Assembly (NCBI GenBank): GCA_042408875.1
Contig: JBHOQS010000029.1
Location: 1 to 7,068 of the forward strand
Direction: 5' to 3'
Source: JBHOQS01 sp042408875
GTDB taxonomy: Bacteria > Chloroflexota > UBA11872 > JBHOQS01
Length of the DNA stretch: 7,068 nt
In this document: piece after piece, positions 1 through 5,246 of the stretch
Position numbering within the stretch: the first letter of the stretch is position 1
Layout: each line of letters begins with the position of its first letter
Position numbers and translations under genes: made by a program
Notes under the pieces: model-generated
Databases searched by the model: none
What the model saw: the letters and a program-made list of their open reading frames with translations, nothing else
What the model was told of the DNA's origin: nothing

Positions 1-186
1 CGCCTCCAGCTTGAAGAAGCTCAAGTAGAAGGAGCGGAAGAGCGGGTAGGCCAGGAAGAGCGAGAAGCCGATGATCCACGGCGAGATAAAGATGTAGCCC
101 TCGAGCGCCCGCCGCTGCGTTAACGTCAGCCCCCGACGGCGCGGCGTCCGGTGTACCGGAGCTTCTTGGACGATTTCACGCTGCAC
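1..186 (-). CDS. ABC transporter permease, sugar type, N-terminus (partial)
   Basis: The 62 visible residues run off the left edge. They begin with a short hydrophilic, arginine-rich cytoplasmic leader (about residues 1-30) and then enter a first membrane segment at about 31-56, with the pattern GYIFISPWIIGF followed by LAYPLFRSFYLSFF. This arrangement is characteristic of MalF/UgpA-type permeases of binding-protein-dependent ABC importers for sugars and related solutes. The start is a GTG at 186-184, chosen because AGGGAGG (194-200, read on the minus strand) lies 7 nt upstream. The loop that contacts the ATPase and all other membrane segments are outside the window, so the substrate cannot be read. 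It is divergent from the DUF6807 gene at 527 and shares a repeat-rich control region with it. An importer for a sugar or glycoside is inferred from the family and this neighbour. Confidence 0.82.
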   Translation of the reverse strand, partial: MQREIVQEAPVHRTPRRRGLTLTQRRALEGYIFISPWIIGFSLFLAYPLFRSFYLSFFKLEA

Positions 187-225
187 GGTTAATCCTCCCT
201 GGCGGTATGGTGAAGGCCTGGCACA

Positions 226-253
226 AGTATACAGTTAACCGCCCGTAACTATA
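226..253 (-). promoter_or_regulatory. Candidate -10 elements for the permease gene
   Basis: Read on the minus strand, TATAGT (248-253) and TATACT (226-231) each match five of six bases of the bacterial -10 consensus and lie about 60 and 40 nt upstream of the permease GTG start. Neither has a good TTGACA-like hexamer at 17 bp; the best for TATAGT is TGGACC at 269-274 with a short 15-bp spacer. A good -10 without a -35 is typical of activator-dependent promoters, which fits the phased repeat array just upstream at 286-311. Confidence 0.4.
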
Positions 254-285
254 CGCCCTTCTACTGAAGGTCCACTAAGAGCAGC

Positions 286-311
286 GTTAAGGGAAGTTAA
301 GAAAAGTTAAG
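286..311 (-). promoter_or_regulatory. Three GTTAAG repeats at exact 10-bp period (Pho-box-like operator)
   Basis: GTTAAG occurs at 286-291, 296-301 and 306-311, separated by 4-bp purine spacers, so all copies fall on one face of the helix. GCAGC flanks the block on both sides (281-285 and 311-315). Read toward the permease gene it is CTTAAC-N4-CTTAAC-N4-CTTAAC. Direct repeats of about 10-11 bp are what OmpR/PhoB-family response regulators bind; known PhoB/PhoP-type boxes in cyanobacteria and Bacillus have TTAAC-like cores. The block lies roughly 45-70 bp upstream of the start expected from the TATAGT -10, a usual activator position. The repeat is seen directly; binding by a response regulator is inference. 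Confidence 0.5.
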
Positions 312-364
312 CAGCGCTACGCCGGGCGACGAGCGCAGTGCGTGTGGACGGCGCTGCGACGGTC

Positions 365-436
365 CGATAGAATGCCGGAGGCCGGCAGCGAGAATGCCGG
401 ATGCTGGCGGAGCGTGCGATCGATAGAATGCCGGAG
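365..436 (+). repeat. Direct repeats with AGAATGCCGG core, three copies
   Basis: The 16-mer CGATAGAATGCCGGAG is present twice (365-380 and 421-436, 56 bp apart), and its core AGAATGCCGG occurs a third time at 391-400. The core starts are 22 and 34 bp apart. Each long copy contains TAGAAT (368-373 and 424-429), five of six to the -10 consensus, so the repeat could be a duplicated promoter segment or operator for the plus-strand gene at 527. No good -35 accompanies either. A regulatory role is inferred only from location. Confidence 0.5.
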
Positions 437-485
437 AAAGCAGGCCGGGGCGTGGCCAGTGCGCACCCCGTCTGGTAGGTACCAG

Positions 486-508
486 CTGTTTCTCTGTGTG
501 CTGTTTCT
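486..508 (+). repeat. Short CTGTTTCT direct repeat in a T/G/C-rich leader
   Basis: CTGTTTCT occurs at 486-493 and 501-508 in a stretch almost free of A, just upstream of the ribosome binding site of the gene at 527. It would lie in the 5' untranslated region if transcription starts near the repeats at 365-436. No function can be assigned. Confidence 0.3.
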
Positions 509-526
509 GTGCTCTGTGAGGGGACT

Positions 527-1399
527 ATGGCAGAGGGCTTGCAGATCGTGTGGCAGGAGGGGCGCTTCCGACGCTGGCGCTTCCTGGTCGGGGATCGCAC
601 CATTGCTTGCGCGAATCCGGGCGGCACCATCCCGGATTTCTTTCTGCTGCGTCCCAGCCTGCACCCCGTGTACTCACCCCGCGGTATCCCCCTCACCGAG
701 CAGGGCGCGCACAACTACCCGCACCACAAAGGCGTGTGGATCGGACACGGACGCGTGAACGGCGTCAACTGCTTCTCCGACGCGCCCGGGAGCGGCCGCA
801 TCGAGACTATGTCCGCGGAGCCGGCTATTCGTGACGGCCGGCTCTGGCTTGTCATGCAGCTACGCTGGGTCGATGGCGCAGGAGCTCCCCTGCTTACTGA
901 AGAGCGCCGCCTAGCTATCCTGCCCGATGCTCTGGATGGGACGATGCACCTTCTCGAGATCGAGTCGGTGCTGATCGCTGAGCGCGGGCCGGTGGTGCTG
1001 GCAAGCGATAAGCACGCTTACTGCGGCGTACGGGTGCTTGATGCGCTGGACGAGGACGACGGTGGCATCCTGCGGAACTCGCACGGGCAGCGTGGGGCGG
1101 AGACGCTGATGGGTGTGGTGGCGGAGTGGGTCGATTGCAGCGGCTGCGTTGGCGGGATCGGTGCCGGCATCACACTGATGCGCCATCCCGACTCGCCCGA
1201 GTCCCCGTTCTTCACCCGCGCGTACGGGACGGTGCTGTGCAATTATTTCTACGACCGCGCGCTTGAGCTCCCGACAGACGGGCGCTTTCGCCAGCACTTT
1301 GCCGTGGCCGCGCACGATGGGGATGCCGTCGCATTCGATCCGGCCCGCGCCTACGCCTTCTTTGTGCGAGAGGCGGTGTTGCGCCGGCAGGATATATAG
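527..1399 (+). CDS. DUF6807 / 'PmoA-like' family protein
   Basis: The 290-residue protein carries the family's hallmark HNYPHHKGVWIGHGRVNGVN at about residues 62-81, a histidine-rich, glycine-rich block that in relatives reads like HHRGLWFGHGDVNG. It also has the later family-like pattern RAYGTVLCNYFYD (231-243) and FAVAAHDGDA (258-267). There is no signal peptide or membrane segment, so it is probably cytoplasmic and beta-rich. Pfam named this family 'methane oxygenase PmoA', but it is not the membrane subunit of particulate methane monooxygenase. Members commonly sit in sugar-catabolism loci with Gfo/Idh/MocA dehydrogenases and ABC importers, as with the divergent permease here. The biochemical activity is unknown to me. 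The ATG at 527 is preferred over an in-frame GTG at 509 because GAGGGG (518-523) lies directly upstream and would be inside the longer reading. Confidence 0.8.
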   Translation: MAEGLQIVWQEGRFRRWRFLVGDRTIACANPGGTIPDFFLLRPSLHPVYSPRGIPLTEQGAHNYPHHKGVWIGHGRVNGVNCFSDAPGSGRIETMSAEPAIRDGRLWLVMQLRWVDGAGAPLLTEERRLAILPDALDGTMHLLEIESVLIAERGPVVLASDKHAYCGVRVLDALDEDDGGILRNSHGQRGAETLMGVVAEWVDCSGCVGGIGAGITLMRHPDSPESPFFTRAYGTVLCNYFYDRALELPTDGRFRQHFAVAAHDGDAVAFDPARAYAFFVREAVLRRQDI

Positions 1400-1406
1400 C
1401 AGTTAC

Positions 1407-1434
1407 TTCACTAAGCGCTCTATGGGCGTATACG
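1407..1434 (+). promoter_or_regulatory. Weak promoter candidate for the O-methyltransferase gene
   Basis: TTCACT (1407-1412), a 16-bp spacer and TATACG (1429-1434) each match four of six consensus bases. Transcription from here would give a leader of about 100 nt that ends in a strikingly purine-rich stretch (about 1480-1543). No clear terminator separates the preceding gene, so read-through from 527-1399 is also possible. The AGAGAGGA at 1531-1538, with its GAGG core 7 nt from the ATG at 1545, is a good ribosome binding site. Confidence 0.25.
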
Positions 1435-1544
1435 AAACTGGGCGGTGGGTTCAGATCTACGGAGTAGGCGTGAGACCACGACGAAGCGAGAGAAGCTAGA
1501 CAAGACTGAAGTAAATAAAAGAAACAAAGAAGAGAGGACGAAGT

Positions 1545-2177
1545 ATGCAGATCCTCGATCAGGCGGTCGAGCAGTATATTCGCCAGCGCGTGGGGGTCGA
1601 AGACGACGTTCTGGCGGCGGTGCGGGCGTTCGCCCGTGAGCACCGTGTGCCATCGATCTCCCCGGAGGCCGGCCAGCTCATCAGCGTGCTCTGCCAGGCG
1701 ATCCAGGCTCGGCGTGTGCTGGAGATCGGTACGTGCACGGGCTATTCGGGTATCTGGATCGCCCGCGCGATCGCTCCAGACGGCAAGCTAGAGACGATCG
1801 AGTATGATCCCGAGCATGCTGAATGGGCGCGCCGGCATTTCGCCCAGGCAGGCGTGGCCAGCCGCGTGCAGATTCATCAGGGGGACGCGAAGGAGATCCT
1901 GCCCCAGCTACCGTCTGACTGGTACGATGTCGTCTTCATCGACGCCGACAAAGAAGGCTACCCCTTCTACCTGGAGCAGGCGCTGCGGCTAGTCCGCCCG
2001 CGGGGACTGATCCTGGCCGATAACGTGCTCTGGCAGGGTCGCGTCGCCACAGAGCCGGTAGGTCCGACGGGCGCGGTCATCCTCGAGTTCACGCGCCGCA
2101 TGCTTGCCGAGCCGCGCCTGGCCAGCACTATCGTGCCAGTCGGTGACGGACTGAGCATTTCGGTTCGGCTGGCGTAG
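1545..2177 (+). CDS. SAM-dependent O-methyltransferase, COMT/CCoAOMT-like
   Basis: The 210-residue length and motif order fit the class I, metal-dependent small O-methyltransferases (COG4122; PF01596-like). The SAM-binding motif I is VLEIGTCTG at 58-66, followed by GYSGIWIA. The acidic residue that contacts the SAM ribose is E86 in TIEYD. FIDADKEGY (131-139) and LADNVLWQGRV (157-167) supply the D133, D159 and N160 set that binds the divalent cation in this family. Related enzymes methylate catechol-like hydroxyls of phenolics; the natural substrate here cannot be read from the sequence. It is soluble, with no signal peptide. The ATG at 1545 is supported by a strong upstream GAGG site. It lies 145 bp after the DUF6807 gene, which suggests separate control or a loose operon. 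Confidence 0.9.
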   Translation: MQILDQAVEQYIRQRVGVEDDVLAAVRAFAREHRVPSISPEAGQLISVLCQAIQARRVLEIGTCTGYSGIWIARAIAPDGKLETIEYDPEHAEWARRHFAQAGVASRVQIHQGDAKEILPQLPSDWYDVVFIDADKEGYPFYLEQALRLVRPRGLILADNVLWQGRVATEPVGPTGAVILEFTRRMLAEPRLASTIVPVGDGLSISVRLA

Positions 2178-2241
2178 CGGCGCTCCACGAACACGGCCCA
2201 CCCGACGCCGGACGTGTCTGCGCCCCAGTGCTGCGGGAAAG

Positions 2242-2280
2242 CTGCCTGGCAAGCCTGGCAGGTGGGCCGAACAGTTTTTT
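2242..2280 (+). terminator. Possible weak terminator after the O-methyltransferase
   Basis: An imperfect hairpin CTGCCTGGCAAGCCTGGCAG (2242-2261; five outer pairs, one T-T mismatch, two or three inner pairs) is followed 13 nt later by six T (2275-2280), the only T-run in this spacer. The gap is too long for a standard intrinsic terminator, so this is a tentative call. It is placed where transcription of the plus-strand gene should end before the convergent helicase gene. Confidence 0.25.
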
Positions 2281-2345
2281 GCCCTCGCCAGGTCGGGCAT
2301 GGCGCGGACGATCAAGCCGTGCCTCACGCTGGAATGCATTCGCTT

Positions 2346-2447
2346 CTGACAGGGGCAGGCGCGGCGTACAGCAGATCGCTGTGCCGGAGGCAGAAGAGCA
2401 GAAGCAACAGAATGGATCCCCTCCTGACGGTGGCAGGCGCCGCACAG
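2346..2447 (+). repeat. Imperfect direct repeat in the convergent spacer
   Basis: CTGACAGGGGCAGGCGCGGC (from 2346, through ACAG at 2371) resembles CTGACGGTGGCAGGCGCCGC (from 2424, through ACAG at 2447). The copies are about 78 bp apart and share a GGCAGGCG core that appears again near 2451. The whole 310-bp spacer 2178-2487 shows no convincing gene on either strand; the long frame on the plus strand is arginine/alanine-rich and runs into the helicase antisense, which marks it as a shadow. Confidence 0.35.
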
Positions 2448-2460
2448 TCAGGCAGGCGAG

Positions 2461-2484
2461 CCGCTCGACAGCGGGCTGGCCAGC
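2461..2484 (-). other. Adjacent hairpin and palindrome just past the helicase stop
   Basis: CCGCT-CGAC-AGCGG (2461-2474) is a perfect 5-bp hairpin with a 4-nt loop. It abuts the perfect 10-bp palindrome GCTGGCCAGC (2475-2484), which ends 3 bp before the helicase stop codon. Neither is followed by a T-run in the helicase direction, so they are not a classical intrinsic terminator, but they could protect the 3' end of the mRNA. Confidence 0.35.
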
Positions 2485-2487
2485 GGC

Positions 2488-3918
2488 CTAGGCACGCCCA
2501 CCCCGCCGGGAGGACTTGTAGGGCGCGCGGCGCTCAGGACGTAGCGGCCCGGCGACGGTCTTGTGCCGCGGGGGCGGTGGACGGCCGTCGCCGTACGGCT
2601 TCGCTGCCCGCACGGGCGGGATCTCGACGCGCGGCTTCGACGGGCCGGCTAGCAGCGCCAGGGCAGCAGCGGCAAGATTGACCGGGTCGTGCTGCTCCGC
2701 CAGCTCTTCAACGATCTCGCGGTACGGGCCCCAACCTCCTGCGGTCAGCGCGCTCACCACACGCTCGGCTAGCAGCTCGCGCTCGCGCGCTTCGAGCTCT
2801 GCCACTGTGGGCACCTCGGCGCGCTGGAGCCGCGCCCCAGTGACGCGCTCGATCACCTGCAGCTCCCGCAGCTCCCAGGGGGCCACCAGCGTGAGCGCCT
2901 CTCCGGCGCGCCCGGCCCGACCAGTACGGCCGATACGGTGCACATAGGTGTCGGGATCCTGGGGGAGATCGAAATTGATAACGTGGGAGATCTCCGGGAT
3001 ATCCAGCCCTCGGGCTGCCACGTCGGTTCCCACGACGACGTCAATGCGCCCCTCCCGCGCGGCAGCGATGACGCGCTCGCGCTGGGCCTGGTTGATGTCC
3101 CCATGGATGGCCTCGACGCGATAGCCGCGGCCGGCGAGTTCCTCGGCCAGCTCATCGACCATGCGCTTAGTGGCGCAGAAGACCAGCGCCAACCTGGGGT
3201 CCTTCAGGTCAAGCAGTCGGCTAAGCGCCTCGATCTTGTACGGGCGTGGCACTTGGTAGTAGAAGTGCTCCACCAGCGGCGCCGTAGCGCGGGCGCGCGG
3301 TGTCAGGCTGATGGTCTGTGGCTGGCGCAGGTACTTCTCGGCCAGCCGTACGATGGCCTGAGGCATCGTCGCAGAGTACAGCGAGGTCTGCCGCGCGGCC
3401 GGAAGCTGCTGGAGGATCGCCTCAACGTCCTCGATGAAGCCCATGTTGAGCATCTCGTCGGCTTCGTCCAGGACCACGTATGAAGCAGTGCTCAGATCGA
3501 CCGTGCCACGTTGGAGATGATCGAGCAGCCGCCCCGGCGTGGCCACGATCGCGTGGACGCCGCGGCGGAGACTGCGGAACTGCCGGTCGTACGGCTGTCC
3601 GCCATAGATCGGCAGCACCTCGATTTGCTTGATGCGCCCAATGCGCGCGATCTCGCCAGCGACTTGGAGCGCCAGTTCGCGTGTCGGCGCCAGCACGAGC
3701 CCCTGGGGCTGCCGCCGCCCGACAGTGATCCGCTCGACCAGCGGGATAGCAAAGGCAGCCGTCTTGCCCGTGCCAGTAAGTGCCTGCACGATCAGATCCC
3801 GGCCGGCCAGCAACGGCGGGATCGCCTTCGCCTGCACCGGCGATGGCTCTTCGTACCCCATGTGCTCCAGCGCCTGGAGCACCTCGGGGGAGAGACCGAG
3901 CTCCTGAAACCCCGGCAT
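2488..3918 (-). CDS. DEAD-box ATP-dependent RNA helicase
   Basis: All core helicase motifs are present in order (residues counted from the ATG at 3918): upstream F3, Q-motif GYEEPSPVQ (21-29), Walker A ALTGTGKT (46-53, K52), PTRELA (78-83), TPGR (127-130), DEAD (151-154), SAT (182-184), LVFCATK (motif IV), VVGTDVAARGLD (295-306) and HRIGRTGR (327-334). This is a CsdA/DeaD/CshA-type enzyme that uses ATP to remodel RNA duplexes, with typical roles in cold adaptation, ribosome assembly and mRNA decay. After the two RecA domains there is an acidic helical segment and a roughly 60-residue Pro/Arg/Lys-rich tail ending RRGGRA. I see no RNA-recognition domain of the DbpA/DeaD type, so the basic tail probably supplies RNA contact. 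The ATG at 3918 is chosen over a GTG at 3942 because GGAG lies 7 nt upstream of it, while the GTG has no such site. Confidence 0.93.
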   Translation of the reverse strand: MPGFQELGLSPEVLQALEHMGYEEPSPVQAKAIPPLLAGRDLIVQALTGTGKTAAFAIPLVERITVGRRQPQGLVLAPTRELALQVAGEIARIGRIKQIEVLPIYGGQPYDRQFRSLRRGVHAIVATPGRLLDHLQRGTVDLSTASYVVLDEADEMLNMGFIEDVEAILQQLPAARQTSLYSATMPQAIVRLAEKYLRQPQTISLTPRARATAPLVEHFYYQVPRPYKIEALSRLLDLKDPRLALVFCATKRMVDELAEELAGRGYRVEAIHGDINQAQRERVIAAAREGRIDVVVGTDVAARGLDIPEISHVINFDLPQDPDTYVHRIGRTGRAGRAGEALTLVAPWELRELQVIERVTGARLQRAEVPTVAELEARERELLAERVVSALTAGGWGPYREIVEELAEQHDPVNLAAAALALLAGPSKPRVEIPPVRAAKPYGDGRPPPPRHKTVAGPLRPERRAPYKSSRRGGRA

Positions 3919-3944
3919 ACGCTCACTCCGTCTACGCTCCACCT

Positions 3945-3972
3945 AGGCGCCACGTAGAGACGCGTGGCGCCT
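3945..3972 (-). promoter_or_regulatory. Perfect 10-bp inverted repeat in the helicase leader
   Basis: AGGCGCCACG (3945-3954) and CGTGGCGCCT (3963-3972) are exact reverse complements around an 8-nt loop. As RNA this is a very stable GC-rich hairpin whose base ends 26 nt before the helicase ATG and about 16 nt before its ribosome binding site. It lacks a following U-run in that direction, so it is not an intrinsic terminator of the upstream hydrolase gene. It could instead be a 5' UTR structure affecting translation or decay, or a DNA operator for a dimeric repressor. Confidence 0.55.
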
Positions 3973-3979
3973 CTTTATC

Positions 3980-4004
3980 GGCTAAATTTAACGGCTAAAT
4001 TTAA
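3980..4004 (-). repeat. Tandem 13-bp AT-rich repeat in the likely helicase promoter
   Basis: GGCTAAATTTAA is present twice, at 3980-3991 and 3993-4004, with a single C between. Each copy contains the 8-bp palindrome TAAATTTA (3983-3990 and 3996-4003), centred 13 bp apart. This is one of the most AT-rich spots in a GC-rich window and lies 60-90 bp upstream of the helicase start, so it probably overlaps the promoter; TTAAAT on the minus strand is a possible -10, but I cannot fix the hexamers. A pair of identical palindromes suggests two operator sites for one regulator. Confidence 0.5.
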
Positions 4005-4042
4005 ATTGACTAAACGAAGCGCTGTGCACTTCGATCCGCGCT

Positions 4043-4066
4043 GTGGCACAGGAGGGCTCGTGCCAC
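4043..4066 (-). other. Hairpin downstream of the hydrolase gene
   Basis: GTGGCAC (4043-4049) and GTGCCAC (4060-4066) form a perfect 7-bp inverted repeat with a 10-nt loop, 24 bp beyond the hydrolase stop codon. No T-run follows in the minus direction, so a factor-independent terminator is not supported. A 3' mRNA-stabilising hairpin is the simplest reading. Confidence 0.35.
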
Positions 4067-4089
4067 TATGGCATACCCATGCTGCACTG

Positions 4090-5043
4090 CTACTGGCTCG
4101 CTGTGTCTGCATACTGTATGCCGCTCTGCCCCAGGCCGGCTTGCGGCAGGCTGCCGGCTAGGAGACCGGCCTGGAAGTGGTGCAGCAGCTCCGTAGCGAC
4201 CGTTGACGGGTGCTCCAGCGGGCACATGTGGCCGCACTGTTCGACCACGACCAGCCTCGAACCGGGGACGGCACGGTGCGCGGCGATGGCGTGCCCCACC
4301 GGGAGGATAGGGTCATGGCGGCCCCAGATGATCAACAACGGTGCCCGCAGTTCCTTCAACCGCGGAAGGAGCGTCACGCGCTGGCCGCGCAGAGACACGC
4401 CCCAGCGCGCGGTCGCCATGAATGTTGCCACTGCGCCCGGCCGGCACATGTACGCGTACTTGCGCAGGAGCAACGCTTCGTCCGGACAACGCGCACCGTA
4501 GTACAGGCTCCGCTCAAGCAGGCGGAAGAGTGCCAGGGGCAACGGCTGAGGGTTCCGCGCCGGAAACGGCAGCGCCAGTAGACGGTACCGCCAGCTTACC
4601 TCCTGCCCCAGCCCGGCTGCGGCGATGACCGCCAGCCGTCGCACGCGGTCCGGCCGGGCGAGGGCATAGGCGAGCGCCAGCGCCCCACCTGCTGACCAGC
4701 CGGCCAGATCCACGGTGTCCAGGCCGAGCGCAGCAAGAAAGCAGTCCAGGAACTGCACGTAGTAGTCAAGATCGTACAGCGCGGCCGGCCTGTCGCTGGC
4801 GCCGTGCCCGACCAGATCCGGGGCAAGCACGCGCCGGTGCAAGGCGAGGAGGGCCATGCACGGCCCCCACTCGTCGGCGCATCCACCGACGCCATGCAGC
4901 AGAACAGCCGGCGGCGCTACGTTCGCCTTCTCCGCCCCGCCCTCGAGATAGCGCACGCGCAGGCCGGCCGCGCTGATCACGCGCTCGATCAGCGCTCCTC
5001 CTGACGGTCCGGCTGCTGTAGGGTTCTGTGCAGTCACCGGCAT
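4090..5043 (-). CDS. Alpha/beta hydrolase fold protein
   Basis: The 317-residue protein has the alpha/beta-hydrolase layout: the oxyanion-hole stretch LLHGVGG (48-54), DLVGHGASDRP (76-86), the nucleophile elbow GWSAGG (115-120, S117), the acid in WGRHDPILP (240-248, D244) and the base in CGHMCPLEHP (270-279, H272). The catalytic triad Ser-Asp-His is therefore intact. A helical cap lies at about 148-205. Relatives include esterases, C-C bond hydrolases and haloperoxidase-like enzymes; nothing here specifies the substrate. There is no signal peptide, so it should be cytosolic. The ATG at 5043 is preferred over an in-frame ATG at 5127: the extra 28 residues look non-domain and the longer start overlaps a promoter for the opposite strand. 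Its own ribosome binding site (a GGTGG 6 nt upstream) is weak, so the start is moderately sure. Confidence 0.88.
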   Translation of the reverse strand: MPVTAQNPTAAGPSGGALIERVISAAGLRVRYLEGGAEKANVAPPAVLLHGVGGCADEWGPCMALLALHRRVLAPDLVGHGASDRPAALYDLDYYVQFLDCFLAALGLDTVDLAGWSAGGALALAYALARPDRVRRLAVIAAAGLGQEVSWRYRLLALPFPARNPQPLPLALFRLLERSLYYGARCPDEALLLRKYAYMCRPGAVATFMATARWGVSLRGQRVTLLPRLKELRAPLLIIWGRHDPILPVGHAIAAHRAVPGSRLVVVEQCGHMCPLEHPSTVATELLHHFQAGLLAGSLPQAGLGQSGIQYADTASQ

Positions 5044-5121
5044 CTCGCGCCACCGCTCTACTCCGTTCCAGTCTACCACGTTAGGCTGAGGGCGGCACTC
5101 GGCGCGCCCTGCGCAGCGCGT

Positions 5122-5150
5122 TTGCATAACTAGAACGGATATTCTATACT
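5122..5150 (+). promoter_or_regulatory. Sigma-70-type promoter candidate for the gene at 5247
   Basis: TTGCAT (5122-5127), a 17-bp spacer and TATACT (5145-5150) form a plausible housekeeping promoter, with a strong -10. Transcription would begin near 5157 and give a leader of about 90 nt. On the other strand the same AT-rich patch reads TATAGAAT, so divergent transcription of the hydrolase is possible. In the leader GTAGTAGG is repeated at 5210-5217 and 5235-5242. The ATG at 5247 has GGAG (5232-5235) 11 nt upstream, a rather long spacing. Confidence 0.45.
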
Positions 5151-5246
5151 AGGGGTAGCCGGTCAGCGATGGGGCTGCCGGGGCCGAACGGCTGTGTCGA
5201 ACGTTGTTGGTAGTAGGGAGCGCATACGAACGGAGTAGTAGGTCAC

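Noticed and set aside
365..436. CRISPR-like array or plasmid iterons
   Set aside because: Only two full and one partial copy, unequal spacing, no cas or replication genes nearby; local regulatory repeats are the simpler explanation.
307..714. Minus-strand open frame of 135 codons antisense to the DUF6807 gene, plus overlapping frames
   Set aside because: Arg/Pro/Ser-rich composition without a family pattern, and it overlaps the well-supported gene at 527-1399; a product of high GC content.
2214..2681. Plus-strand open frame of 155 codons across the convergent spacer into the helicase gene
   Set aside because: Arg/Ala/Gly-rich low-complexity translation that runs antisense into the helicase C-terminus, with no recognisable domain or good ribosome binding site.
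2938..3483. Plus-strand open frame of 181 codons opposite the helicase
   Set aside because: Lies entirely antisense to the helicase core motifs, whose frame is certain.
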